DNA from: CAVXXB01 sp963765585
Lineage (GTDB): Bacteria; Calditrichota; Calditrichia; JAJRVZ01
NCBI GenBank assembly: GCA_963765585.1
Contig: CAVXXB010000008.1
Coordinates: forward strand, 558,001-622,000
DNA: 64,000 bases
Direction of reading: 5' to 3'
The position numbers and the translations under genes were made by a program. Shown here piece by piece: positions 40,510-48,832 of this stretch. The notes under the pieces are model-generated. The model made no database searches. It was not told the DNA's origin and saw nothing but the letters and a program-made list of their open reading frames with translations. The first letter of the stretch is position 1, and each line of letters starts with the position of its first letter.

Positions 40510-42006
40510 TCAATTTCCAATCTTTTTGACCTGGGCATATAAATCCCGGTACCTGGAAAATTTTCTATCATAAATCTTCCGGTTCCCGGGTTGTGGCAGG
40601 ATCTCAGAAACCGGATGCACCCATTTTTCTGCCAGGTCTGTCACTGTCAGGCCTGAATCAGCCGCACAGGCCATCATGGCAGCACCAAGGCACCCTGCCT
40701 CGGTCACCTCGATAGTGGTCATTTTTTTTCCCAGGACATCTGCCTTGAGCTGTGTCCAGATTCTCGACCTGGCACCACCGCCTATGACGCGCAATTCGTT
40801 TATTTCATAGCCGGATTCTTCAAGAATTTGCAGATTCAGACGCATTTCAAGCGCCACACCCTCAAGCAATGCACGCATAAAATCCCATCTGCTGGTGGAT
40901 AATTGCAAGCCAAAAACGGCACCACGGGTTTGCGTATCAAAATATGGCGTTCCGGACTGGGTAAAGTATGGCAATACCAGTAAATCTGTTGGCTTTTCCG
41001 GCATATTATTCAACAGATGTTCATAAACATTGATGTCTTTCTCCTCTGCCACAATGCAGTCTTGTTCTGCAAATTCATTTTTAAACCATTTCAGGATATT
41101 TCCACCGGTAAGGCTATAGGCAACCGTAATATACATACCTGCAACAGTATGATCATATGTACAAAGATTGTTTCGGTGCAATGCATCCGAGAAAATCGGT
41201 TTTTCTATGGCTGGTGTAATGCACTCTACTGTCCCTGTAGCATACATAGCCATACCGGTTTTAGTTACACCTGCACCAAGCGCCCCGCATGGCTGATCGT
41301 GTCCACCACTGACTACAAATGTACCGCTTGCCAGTCCCAGATCCTGCGCAATTCCCTCCGGAATAATACCTGCGATCCGGCCTGATGCCAAAGGCCTGGC
41401 CAGTTGATCAGAAGTTATGCCCAGCGTGTCCAGAATTTCCGTGCTCCATTTATGTTTTCGGACATCAAACATCATGGTCCGGCCGGCCAGGGACCAGCTA
41501 ATGGCCGGGTCAAGACCAAGACGTAATTGCAGAAGATCCTCAAAACAAAGAAATTTTCGCGCTTTTGTCCAAACATCGGGCCGGTTATCCTTTAACCACA
41601 GTAGTTTGAAAAGAGAAAAGATGGTATGGGCCGTATGTCCGGTGATCTGATATAGTTTTTCTTTATCAAAATTCTGCAACCACGGACGGATATACGGCTC
41701 GGAACGCATGTCAGACGAAACCATCGCATGACATAACGCTGCTCCATTATCATCGATGGCAGTAAAGGCCTCGCCCTGACTGGAAATGCCCAGCCCGCGT
41801 ATGGAACCAGAGGTAACCTGAGCGGCGCATTCACGGATGACAGTGAAACATTTTTCCATCACATCATCTGTATCAAGCTCTGCACCACCATCCTGGTTGA
41901 GAATGACATCATATTCACGATGCGCAGCAGCCAGATGCTGGCCATTTTCACTAAAAATGATCCCTTTACATCCACTTGTACCGACATCAATACCCATGTA
42001 ATTCAA
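40510..42006 (-). CDS. FGGY-family carbohydrate kinase (xylulokinase-like)
   Basis: 498 aa, intact. The start is probably TTG 42006, since GGGAG lies 7 bases before it; ATG 41997 is in frame but too far. First phosphate loop MGIDVGTSGCKGIIF, hinge region VVSGGHDQPCGALGAG, second signature LRVIGGGARSRIWTQLKADV, then GCLGAAMMACAA. This follows XylB more closely than GlpK or AraB. Phosphorylates a ketose (for example xylulose, fuculose or tagatose type) with ATP in the cytoplasm. Its operon holds an isomerase of the FucI fold and a class II aldolase, the classic isomerase-kinase-aldolase trio. The exact sugar is not known. Confidence 0.88.
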   Translation of the reverse strand: MNYMGIDVGTSGCKGIIFSENGQHLAAAHREYDVILNQDGGAELDTDDVMEKCFTVIRECAAQVTSGSIRGLGISSQGEAFTAIDDNGAALCHAMVSSDMRSEPYIRPWLQNFDKEKLYQITGHTAHTIFSLFKLLWLKDNRPDVWTKARKFLCFEDLLQLRLGLDPAISWSLAGRTMMFDVRKHKWSTEILDTLGITSDQLARPLASGRIAGIIPEGIAQDLGLASGTFVVSGGHDQPCGALGAGVTKTGMAMYATGTVECITPAIEKPIFSDALHRNNLCTYDHTVAGMYITVAYSLTGGNILKWFKNEFAEQDCIVAEEKDINVYEHLLNNMPEKPTDLLVLPYFTQSGTPYFDTQTRGAVFGLQLSTSRWDFMRALLEGVALEMRLNLQILEESGYEINELRVIGGGARSRIWTQLKADVLGKKMTTIEVTEAGCLGAAMMACAADSGLTVTDLAEKWVHPVSEILPQPGNRKIYDRKFSRYRDLYAQVKKIGN

Positions 42007-42098
42007 TGAAATTCTCCCGTTATCTCATCTGTTCCTGTAAACCGATATGCAAAATGAAGCAATTCCATCCACTTACAATCTAAAGCGTTACTTTATAT

Positions 42099-43100
42099 TT
42101 ATTTATACCACAAATCTAAATATCTGGTCACAATTTCCTGCATCGTCTTGAATATTGTTTGCTGACGGTAAGTGGTAGTAAAGTACTCTGGCGATGGCCC
42201 GGTCTTTCTTTCCGCCGATTCACCAAGCAGATTATCAGCAATTAAATCCTGAACCTGTTCCGGGCCGATCATTTTTGATGCGTTTTGCAGCATTTGTTTG
42301 AAAAGTACCTGCGTGCTATCACGTTCCAAAGCGGTCCAAAGATTCACTTTTCGCACTCCGTCATCAAACAGCTGAACCAGATTGTCCGGTGCGACGGAAG
42401 ATGATCCGTGCAAACAAAGTCGCGGCCCGATTCGCCGTGTTATTTCCCGGGCCAGATTTCGGTTATAGTCCAGTTTTGATTCAGCTGCCCTGTGTTCTGT
42501 GCCCAAATTGGCTACGATCAGGTCTACTCCTGTCTGCTTATAATATTCTTCCGCCATGGTAGCACTGTTCGTATCTTCTGATGAAGATGAGCCGTGACCA
42601 ATCTCATCACATGCACCTTCAATAAAAACGATTTTACCCTGCTCTTCCATGAATTGTGAAGTACGATTGATATTTTCCTCAATGGGCAGTGTGGATGCGT
42701 CATACATTATCGATGAGAACTGTCCCATATTCCAGTTCAATAATTCCTGATCCAGATCCCACTGTACATGATCCAGGTGCACCATTACTCTCAAATTTGC
42801 ATATGGTGATTCTATTGCAGTAAGCACTTGTAGATCGGCCATAAACAACCTCAAGCCCAATTCCCAGTTGCGGCTGTGCGAGTAGTAAACCGACTGTGGT
42901 CTTGCCGGGTAGCGGCATGTAATACCGATAATTATTGGCAGATCTGGTATTCCCCGGACCTGACCAAAATCATACACTGCCTGTAATATGGCTTCACAGG
43001 TAGTCAGATTTTCGCTGTTGAACGTTGGCAGAACCCATTTATTCGCTTCAGCTTCGGCATAGATATCAAGCACATGCTTCCTGTCAGTAATGAGCGGCAT
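42099..43100 (-). CDS. Class II ketose-bisphosphate aldolase family protein
   Basis: About 333 aa. ATG 43100 is preferred over the GTG one codon earlier because of the spacing from AGAGAGAAG. Zinc-site blocks of the FbaA/GatY-type family: MVHLDHVQWD (His-x-x-Asp-His type), a glutamate-rich strand FIEGACDEIGHGSSS, the histidine in TEHRAAESK and CLHGSSSVAP. The loop 'GACDEIGHGSSSS' and the long N-terminal insert are less usual, so it is a divergent member. Cleaves a ketose phosphate to dihydroxyacetone phosphate and an aldehyde. It sits between the mutarotase-like gene and the FGGY kinase. A second, unrelated aldolase (DhnA type) starts the same gene run. Confidence 0.84.
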   Translation of the reverse strand: MPLITDRKHVLDIYAEAEANKWVLPTFNSENLTTCEAILQAVYDFGQVRGIPDLPIIIGITCRYPARPQSVYYSHSRNWELGLRLFMADLQVLTAIESPYANLRVMVHLDHVQWDLDQELLNWNMGQFSSIMYDASTLPIEENINRTSQFMEEQGKIVFIEGACDEIGHGSSSSEDTNSATMAEEYYKQTGVDLIVANLGTEHRAAESKLDYNRNLAREITRRIGPRLCLHGSSSVAPDNLVQLFDDGVRKVNLWTALERDSTQVLFKQMLQNASKMIGPEQVQDLIADNLLGESAERKTGPSPEYFTTTYRQQTIFKTMQEIVTRYLDLWYK

Positions 43101-43143
43101 CACTTCTCTCTTTTAATAAATTCTATAGATTTTGGACAGATTT

Positions 43144-43998
43144 TCATTTTATCCGCCATGGAATCTGCCAGGTAAAACTTTCACCGGCTTCAACCAACAG
43201 ATGATGACCATTATGATAGGCATCCTCAAGCGTACTATTCATACCTGGTATCGGTTCAAAAGCACATTCATTACGGCGGCAGCCGTTTTCATCCGGATAC
43301 GCTGAATTATTCCACCAGATTCCAATGGACGGGAACTCTTTCTCTGAAAAAGTGGCCTCAACGCATAATCCGCTCCGGTAAGTCCAGGTCATTCTGCCAT
43401 CTTTGACTTTTTGCAGGAACAGCATATTTGTGACACCAACCGGCTGTGAAAGCAGAAAAGTTTTCACGGCGCGGGCATCTGTCAGATCAGTACGTTTTTG
43501 CGCAATCTCATCAAATACCGCTTCAAATTCCGGTAATTCCATATCGGTGATTTCTGAGAGTGGCATCAGCGGGTGCATCACATGCTGGAAAGGATATGGC
43601 TTATTATCTTTATTTGTCACCGTGAATATCCAGGTCAGTTCTTTATCGGAGAAATGCATCTCTCTCATAAAATTAAGAGGCAGGTTTTCGCTGTCAACTG
43701 TGAATATCAAGCGATCGTCCTGTTTCGCCACCTGCCACTGGAACCAGCATATCTCACCATGATCCGGTATCAGCCAGTCTTTTCCGGGATATCCACATTC
43801 ATTAACAGACGGGAAACAATCATCATAGCCATATACCGGTCTGGTTTCATATTCTCCATAGTCCTGTTCCGGTGGTTTGAATTTATCCGGTACAGTGGTC
43901 AACATCTCTGTCTTATCATAAATTAAACTGCTTATCCGGGCACCATCCTCAGGATCAAATACAACTTTCCATGGCCCAAAACAGACTTCGTTCAACAT
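43144..43998 (-). CDS. Aldose-1-epimerase-like (galactose mutarotase superfamily) protein
   Basis: 284 aa, cytoplasmic (no signal); ATG 43998 after AAAGGATACTATCGC. A beta-sandwich with mutarotase-type features: GARISSLIYDK near the N-terminus, DDCFPSVNECGYPGKDW, IPDHGEICWFQWQV (His in the position used for catalysis), PFQHVMHPLMPL (second His), and FEPIPGMNSTLEDAYHNG near the end. The superfamily interconverts sugar anomers. In a catabolic operon with a sugar isomerase it would supply the right anomer. Fold-level assignment is good; substrate unknown. Confidence 0.75.
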   Translation of the reverse strand: MLNEVCFGPWKVVFDPEDGARISSLIYDKTEMLTTVPDKFKPPEQDYGEYETRPVYGYDDCFPSVNECGYPGKDWLIPDHGEICWFQWQVAKQDDRLIFTVDSENLPLNFMREMHFSDKELTWIFTVTNKDNKPYPFQHVMHPLMPLSEITDMELPEFEAVFDEIAQKRTDLTDARAVKTFLLSQPVGVTNMLFLQKVKDGRMTWTYRSGLCVEATFSEKEFPSIGIWWNNSAYPDENGCRRNECAFEPIPGMNSTLEDAYHNGHHLLVEAGESFTWQIPWRIK

Positions 43999-44033
43999 GC
44001 GATAGTATCCTTTATTGTAGTAGTGTAGAAATT

Positions 44034-44053
44034 AACCACAGAGAACACAGAGT
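44034..44053. repeat. Solo ACCACAGAGAACACAGAG arm
   Basis: AACCACAGAGAACACAGAGT in the 175-base gap between the FucI-like and mutarotase-like genes. It matches the outer arms of the palindromic elements but lacks a partner and a 7-bp tract. A weak CCCAAATTTAATCGGGATGA REP remnant follows at 44114-44133. Confidence 0.6.
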
Positions 44054-44173
44054 AAATGTTTAATATTTAAAGAGTTAAACACGTTTATTTTACTCCTTCG
44101 AACATTTATTAATCCCAAATTTAATCGGGATGATTCTACCATTATAAAATTAAGTTAACGGAACAACGTGATT

Positions 44174-45558
44174 TTAAAGCGCTATTGACTTAATTCCAGT
44201 TAATTCACAAAATGCGAGCAGTTCATTATAAAGATGATCGCCGTAGCCCAGGACCGCGTATTCATTATTCCATACTTCGATAAGTTCATCGATATCACAA
44301 TGAGCAGTAACAAATGCATGCGGCCAGAACGGGATGCCGCATTCTAATTGGCGAGCTTCAAGAACCTCTTTATCCGGTTCAAAAATGGTACAGCGGGCCA
44401 CCGCCATTTCAAACACCCCGTCATTGCGGCCCAGTCGTGCAATCACACCCTCACCGGGCTTACATGTCAGTTTGACGGATAAACCGCCGGCCTCACCCTC
44501 CGTCGGGATACCATGCTCAGCAAATCCGGCCGGACCCGCTTTTCCTGCCAGAGATGGCGGACATGCACCGTCGCCGATAATCTTAATTTCATTGTTAGAT
44601 TTATCAAAATGCTGCAGATCGCCATAATAGACCGGCTCAGAGCGTAAGATCGGTTAGCAGCTTTTACGGTCATAGCTGTGTTAAAATCACTCAAAGTGGA
44701 AGTACCAACGCCATCATTCAGCATCATACTTTGGGCAAAACAGGTGGCGCTGTAATCGTCGCCAAGCCCCGGAAAAGACTGGATAGTATAAAAATCCCAG
44801 TCCTCTTTTTTAACTAACTTTTTAAGGGCAATATACAGGCGTACAGATCGTTCCGACGTCTCATCATCGGGAATCGTTTCGGCAAAAAACGGCTGGATAC
44901 TTTGCCTGGCGGCGTTTACTTCTTCTTTGGTCACCTCGCGGGCGGTTTTGAGCAGCTCGGTTGTATCCCGGCTGTCAATATCCACGCCAAAGACCTTCAT
45001 CCATTGGGACGGATCCGCCACACCACAGGTCTGCCCCATTCCCCGGCCGCCGAATGCGCCAATTGTGCTCATATTCAATATATTCTTTTCATGACTGGCC
45101 CGGCAATATGAGACAATTTTTTCAATTTCCTTCGGGGAATCATAACTGCCATAGACAAAGCGATGTTTTATGCCCACTTCCTTCAGCGCACCATGCATGA
45201 CCAATCCGCCGACCGGTCGCCAACCCTGTGAACCCGGATTGGTCCAAAATATTATACCTTTTCCGGTCATTGCGAAATCACGGATGGCACCAATCAGGTG
45301 AGAAGCCCATACCCAGGTACCGGAAAACAGAATCACTGCATCAATATCGTCCCTATTTTTATATTTTGTGAAACAATCACGTGCTTCCTGCTTGGATGCG
45401 ATGATAAGATCATGCTCAACCAGTTCCAGACCGGCGTCTTTTAGTGATTTTTTACATTTTAATATCAGATCATCATCGATAAAAGGCGTTCCCATGGGGT
45501 CTTCCAAACCATCTTTGTGAACGCCATATACAATAAACCCGACTTTTGCCTTGCTCAT
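44174..45558 (-). CDS. L-fucose/L-arabinose isomerase-like protein (one frameshift)
   Basis: ATG 45558 after AAGGAG. The N-terminal half matches the FucI/AraA fold (VGFIVYGVHKDG, DIDAVILFSGTWVWASHLIG, KGIIFWTNPGSQGWRPVGGL, STIGAFGGRGMGQTCGVADP). The frame stops matching after LSDFNTAMTV and ends at 44467 in basic, low-information residues. The neighbouring frame has SEPVYYGDLQHFDKSNNEIK, IGDGACPPSLAGKAGPAGFA, GKPGEG-type C-terminal strands and runs to 44174 (LYNELLAFCELTGIKSIAL). One indel near 44640-44660 joins them to about 461 aa. It should convert an aldose to a ketose with a divalent metal. Together with FGGY kinase and aldolase it forms a complete route. The family is clear; the sugar is not. 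Confidence 0.82.
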
Positions 45559-45615
45559 TTATTTTCTCCTTTATATAAGATTATCATTTATTATTGCGAA
45601 TCTCCGGAATTTTAA

Positions 45616-46770
45616 TCACACCAATGAAACAGTTTGGGCTTTTTTGCCCGATTCCAGTGCCGCAGTCAATATACGGTGCTGCAGATTTGTTTCATCCGGC
45701 GTAACGCATCCATAGGGTCGATGCTCATCCGGGTGGATGTATTCGTCAATTATGGCGGCCCACATTTGCAGGATGGCATCGGTAAAACCAAATTCAAAGA
45801 TTCCACCGGTAATAGCCTTATAAACCGAAGCATAACCGAGATCCTCACTTCGCCACTCCTGTTTGCCGCCATTCTGGTAAGACATGGTATGCAGCGTTTT
45901 GGGATATTTTGTACTATAGCGTGCACTGAATTCAGTACCGAGAATTTCAATGTACCAGGTATCTGTCTCCCCCGGTGCGATGCGGTATGTTTTTATTGTC
46001 ATCGGGAACATATACTTATCCTGCGGATGTTTGACCGAACAATACAATGTCGCATTATCCCATGTTTCGCAGGGGAGCACACCGCCTTTACCATCCGGGC
46101 GCTCTGTCACAATATTTGACAGAGATGCAGTTACCTGCTCCGGCATCCAACCGGCGCGCAGTGGGATATGCAGCGCATGCATACCCAAATCTCCCATGCA
46201 TCCGTATTCGCCATTTATAGCGATCATCCGTTTCCAGTTTATCGGTTTGGTAAAATTTATATCCGACGAATGCAGAAAACCGGCATTCACATCGATTATC
46301 CGGCCCCACTTATTTTCATTAATAAACTTATGGATTTGGTGTGCGCCCGGAAAAAAGGGAAATTCAGATGCACAACGGACAAAAACCCGGGGATTTTCAT
46401 GAATTGCTTTCAGAATAGCCTCATTTGCTTTAAGATCGATGCCAAACGGTTTTTCACCAAGCAAATGTTTTCCGGCACGGATAATATCCACATAAATCTG
46501 TTCATGCAGATTATGGGGTACCGCACAATAAATAAAATCGATATCATCATCTGATAGCAGTTCCTGATAATCTGAGGTGGTCATTTTTATCGAAGAAAAA
46601 TTTTTTATATACCAGTCAAACAGTGCAGTATTTGTATCGCAAATAGCAACAATTTCAGGTTTTGCTTCTATTTCGGTTAACGCCGGCCAGCGCGCCGCAG
46701 CCACAGCGAACTCACGCCCCATAAGACCACAACCGATGATTCCGAAACGGATTTTTTTTACTGCACTCAT
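45616..46770 (-). CDS. Gfo/Idh/MocA-family oxidoreductase
   Basis: 384 aa, intact; ATG 46770, with AAGGAAATTAG inside the end of the upstream gene. Rossmann motif FGIIGCGLMGREFA, the conserved EKPFGIDLKANEAI (Lys of the EKP motif), and the substrate-side strand VNAGFLHSSDINF, with GDLGMHALHIPL carrying the catalytic-type His. It oxidises or reduces a sugar or inositol with NAD(P). One base after the DhnA-type aldolase stop and 57 bases before the FucI-like gene, so it belongs to the sugar operon. It may form a sugar lactone or act as a ketose epimerase. Confidence 0.88.
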   Translation of the reverse strand: MSAVKKIRFGIIGCGLMGREFAVAAARWPALTEIEAKPEIVAICDTNTALFDWYIKNFSSIKMTTSDYQELLSDDDIDFIYCAVPHNLHEQIYVDIIRAGKHLLGEKPFGIDLKANEAILKAIHENPRVFVRCASEFPFFPGAHQIHKFINENKWGRIIDVNAGFLHSSDINFTKPINWKRMIAINGEYGCMGDLGMHALHIPLRAGWMPEQVTASLSNIVTERPDGKGGVLPCETWDNATLYCSVKHPQDKYMFPMTIKTYRIAPGETDTWYIEILGTEFSARYSTKYPKTLHTMSYQNGGKQEWRSEDLGYASVYKAITGGIFEFGFTDAILQMWAAIIDEYIHPDEHRPYGCVTPDETNLQHRILTAALESGKKAQTVSLV

Positions 46771-46771
46771 T

Positions 46772-47602
46772 CTAATTTCCTTTTAGGATTTTCATCGCCT
46801 GATCCGGTGTTGCACTTTTATGAACTATTTCCATCAATGCACGTGTCATTTGTGACGGATTCTCATGCTGGATAATATTTCGGCCATAAACAATACCACT
46901 GGCGCCCTGCTTCATCAGATCATAAGTACGTTGCAGGATTTCCATCTCCGGTGCTTTGCCGCCCCCGCGTGGCAATACCGGGCGACCGGCGATCTCAATT
47001 ACCCGGTGATATGCGCTGATATCATCACACGGATCTGCTTTGATGATATCTGCACCCAGTTCGCAAGCCTGGCGGACGAGTGGGAGAATCTTATCAATGT
47101 CACCATCAACCATGTATCCGCCCTTCAGTTCATTTGGTTGCATAACCAGTGGTTCAACCATCAGGGGCATACCATACCGCTCACAAACCGGCTTGAGTGT
47201 GGCAATATTCATTACGCATTGTTCATGTAATTCCGGCTGGTCAGGCAGGCGCAGCAGATTGACAACCACACAGGCCGCATCAAGTACCAGAGCCTGTTCC
47301 ACCACATCCTCGACAATGTAACTGAAAAGATAGTCATGTAATTTTGGATTATAAACATTGGCGACATCGCTTCGTAAAACCAGCGCCGGTTTTTCCTTTC
47401 CGGGAATACTCTGCAAAATCTCTGCCTGGCCAATGGTTAGTTGAATTGCATCGGGCTGCGCTTCTACAATCGTTTTGATTGCCTTCTCCATATTTTCAAT
47501 ACTATTTAAAAAGGCAACTTCATTAAAAAAGCCGTGATCTATGGCCACATCCAAACAATTCCCCGATTTGCCGAACAGGCGATTCATGCGAAATTTTTTC
47601 AT
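46772..47602 (-). CDS. DhnA-type class I aldolase (fructose-bisphosphate aldolase/LsrF-like)
   Basis: 276 aa, intact; ATG 47602 after AAAGGAAAG. COG1830 features: LDVAIDHGFFNE at the N-terminus, DAIQLTIGQAEIL, MPLMVEPLVMQPNELK, GADIIKADPCDDIS (the lysine is the likely Schiff-base residue), and the phosphate-binding end GKAPEMEILQRTYDLMKQGA with GIVYGRNIIQHENP. Cleaves a ketose phosphate or acts as an LsrF/AroA'-type aldolase or transferase. It is the first gene of a tight run of six sugar-catabolism genes and is followed by a Gfo/Idh enzyme one base later. Having both this and a class II aldolase suggests two different phosphorylated ketoses. Confidence 0.85.
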   Translation of the reverse strand: MKKFRMNRLFGKSGNCLDVAIDHGFFNEVAFLNSIENMEKAIKTIVEAQPDAIQLTIGQAEILQSIPGKEKPALVLRSDVANVYNPKLHDYLFSYIVEDVVEQALVLDAACVVVNLLRLPDQPELHEQCVMNIATLKPVCERYGMPLMVEPLVMQPNELKGGYMVDGDIDKILPLVRQACELGADIIKADPCDDISAYHRVIEIAGRPVLPRGGGKAPEMEILQRTYDLMKQGASGIVYGRNIIQHENPSQMTRALMEIVHKSATPDQAMKILKGN

Positions 47603-47641
47603 TTTTATCTTTCCTTTCTTACCGAATGTATTCTTATGTTA

Positions 47642-47817
47642 AACCACAGAGACCATAGAGAACACCGGGAAAAACAATTTGAAGTTAGAAGTTAGAAATT
47701 AGGAATTAGGAATTAGGAACTTGTTTTTCATTATTTGTAATTGCCTATTGCCAATCGCCAATTGTTAATTTCTCATCTCTAATTTAAACCTGCTTATCGA
47801 ATAGTCCTCTGTGGTTC
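47642..47817. repeat. Palindromic 7-bp-phased tract (element 6)
   Basis: Outer arms AACCACAGAGACCATAGAGA (47642-47661) and CCTCTGTGGTT (47806-47816). Inside, clean heptamers: GAAGTTA, GAAGTTA, GAAATTA, GGAATTA, GGAATTA, GGAACTT, ..., GTAATTG, CCTATTG, CCAATCG, CCAATTG, TTAATTT, CTCATCT, CTAATTT. The gap 47603-47914 holds this element and the palindrome at 47862; nothing else is seen. Confidence 0.85.
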
Positions 47818-47861
47818 ATATAATTATTTCATTTTTAATTTCACTATAATTTTTAATGCGC

Positions 47862-47882
47862 GGAACGGTCTCAGACTGTTCC
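47862..47882. repeat. GGAACGGTCT palindrome, second copy
   Basis: GGAACGGTCT-C-AGACTGTTCC, one mismatch from the copy at 22322-22342, followed by CTAC where the first copy is preceded by GTAG. This supports a dispersed element with ends GTAGGGAACGG. Confidence 0.65.
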
Positions 47883-47914
47883 CTACATTCACGATGCTGG
47901 ATATACTGCATTTC

Positions 47915-48799
47915 TCATCCGATTTTCTCTTCAGGTTCAATAGCCAGTAATAATGCGGCCATTATCGCTAATATCATACCGGTGGCGATTACCGGATGGG
48001 GTATGACCTGATATATTATCAGTGAAATAATAACGGTGATCACCGGTGGCATTGCGTTGACCATCGGGCTGACAATGATCGCTTTTCCATAGCGAAACGC
48101 ATATACCAGACCGAGAAAACCAAGCGCATTGAGAAACTGAATCATGGCAGCCAGGTAAGGTCCTTTAAATCCCCAGTTAATCGGTTGAGAAAAATCGGTC
48201 ATCCATAATGCAAATGGTATCAACGACAGCGCCGTTATGGTTGTGTAGAATACCAAACTTTCTGCACTCATGCTTTCATTGGCAAACTTGAGTATATAGG
48301 CCTGAAATCCCCACATCAGCGCAACCAGCAAAGACAGAATTATCCACAGATAGCCGGAAACAACAGAATCACCGGGTGGCTGGTATGAGAGTAAAAAAAT
48401 GGCGATGACCGCTATGATAATACCGATCCAGGCACGGAAACTGGCCCTTTCCTTTAATAACCAATAAGAAAGCAAGATGGTTATAACCGGCGATATGGAT
48501 ATAAAAGGGAAAACCAGGTATGCCGGTCCGGTCCGCAGGGCTTCGAAAAGGATCAGTTGTCCGGCACAGCCAAGTAATCCGGCAGTAATGCCCAGAAGAA
48601 CCGAACGGATATCCCGTTCCAGTTTGCCACGAATATATACCAATGCAAATATTCCACCGGGTATCATGGTTAGTGCCCAAACAGAATAACCCAGTGTGGC
48701 GGGAAATCCGGCTTTTTCAGGGATTTCAATAAAAGCGCCCCAAACTCCCCAGAAAACCGCGGTACTCAGTGCAAAAACCAGCCAAAGTTTTGAGCGCAT
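47915..48799 (-). CDS. EamA/DMT-superfamily permease
   Basis: 294 aa; ATG 48799 after AAAGGAAGAATGGC. Ten transmembrane helices in two EamA repeats (LVFALSTAVFWGVWGAFIEI, GYLWIILSLLVALMWGFQAY, FLNALGFLGLVYAFRYGKA, ATGMILAIMAALLLAIEPEE). The layout resembles RhaT/GRP-type sugar or drug/metabolite transporters. It moves a small solute across the inner membrane; direction unknown. It lies 33 bases after the GH36 gene on the same strand, so it may import or export the product of that enzyme. Confidence 0.85.
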   Translation of the reverse strand: MRSKLWLVFALSTAVFWGVWGAFIEIPEKAGFPATLGYSVWALTMIPGGIFALVYIRGKLERDIRSVLLGITAGLLGCAGQLILFEALRTGPAYLVFPFISISPVITILLSYWLLKERASFRAWIGIIIAVIAIFLLSYQPPGDSVVSGYLWIILSLLVALMWGFQAYILKFANESMSAESLVFYTTITALSLIPFALWMTDFSQPINWGFKGPYLAAMIQFLNALGFLGLVYAFRYGKAIIVSPMVNAMPPVITVIISLIIYQVIPHPVIATGMILAIMAALLLAIEPEEKIG

Positions 48800-48832
48800 G
48801 CCATTCTTCCTTTTTATAAATCCAGTTTTAAC

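Noticed and set aside
40510..47602. Sulfoquinovose (sulfo-EMP type) pathway, because of kinase plus class I aldolase
   Set aside because: No YihS-type isomerase or YihQ-type glucosidase was recognised; the isomerase is FucI-like and the aldolase is DhnA-type rather than YihT-type.
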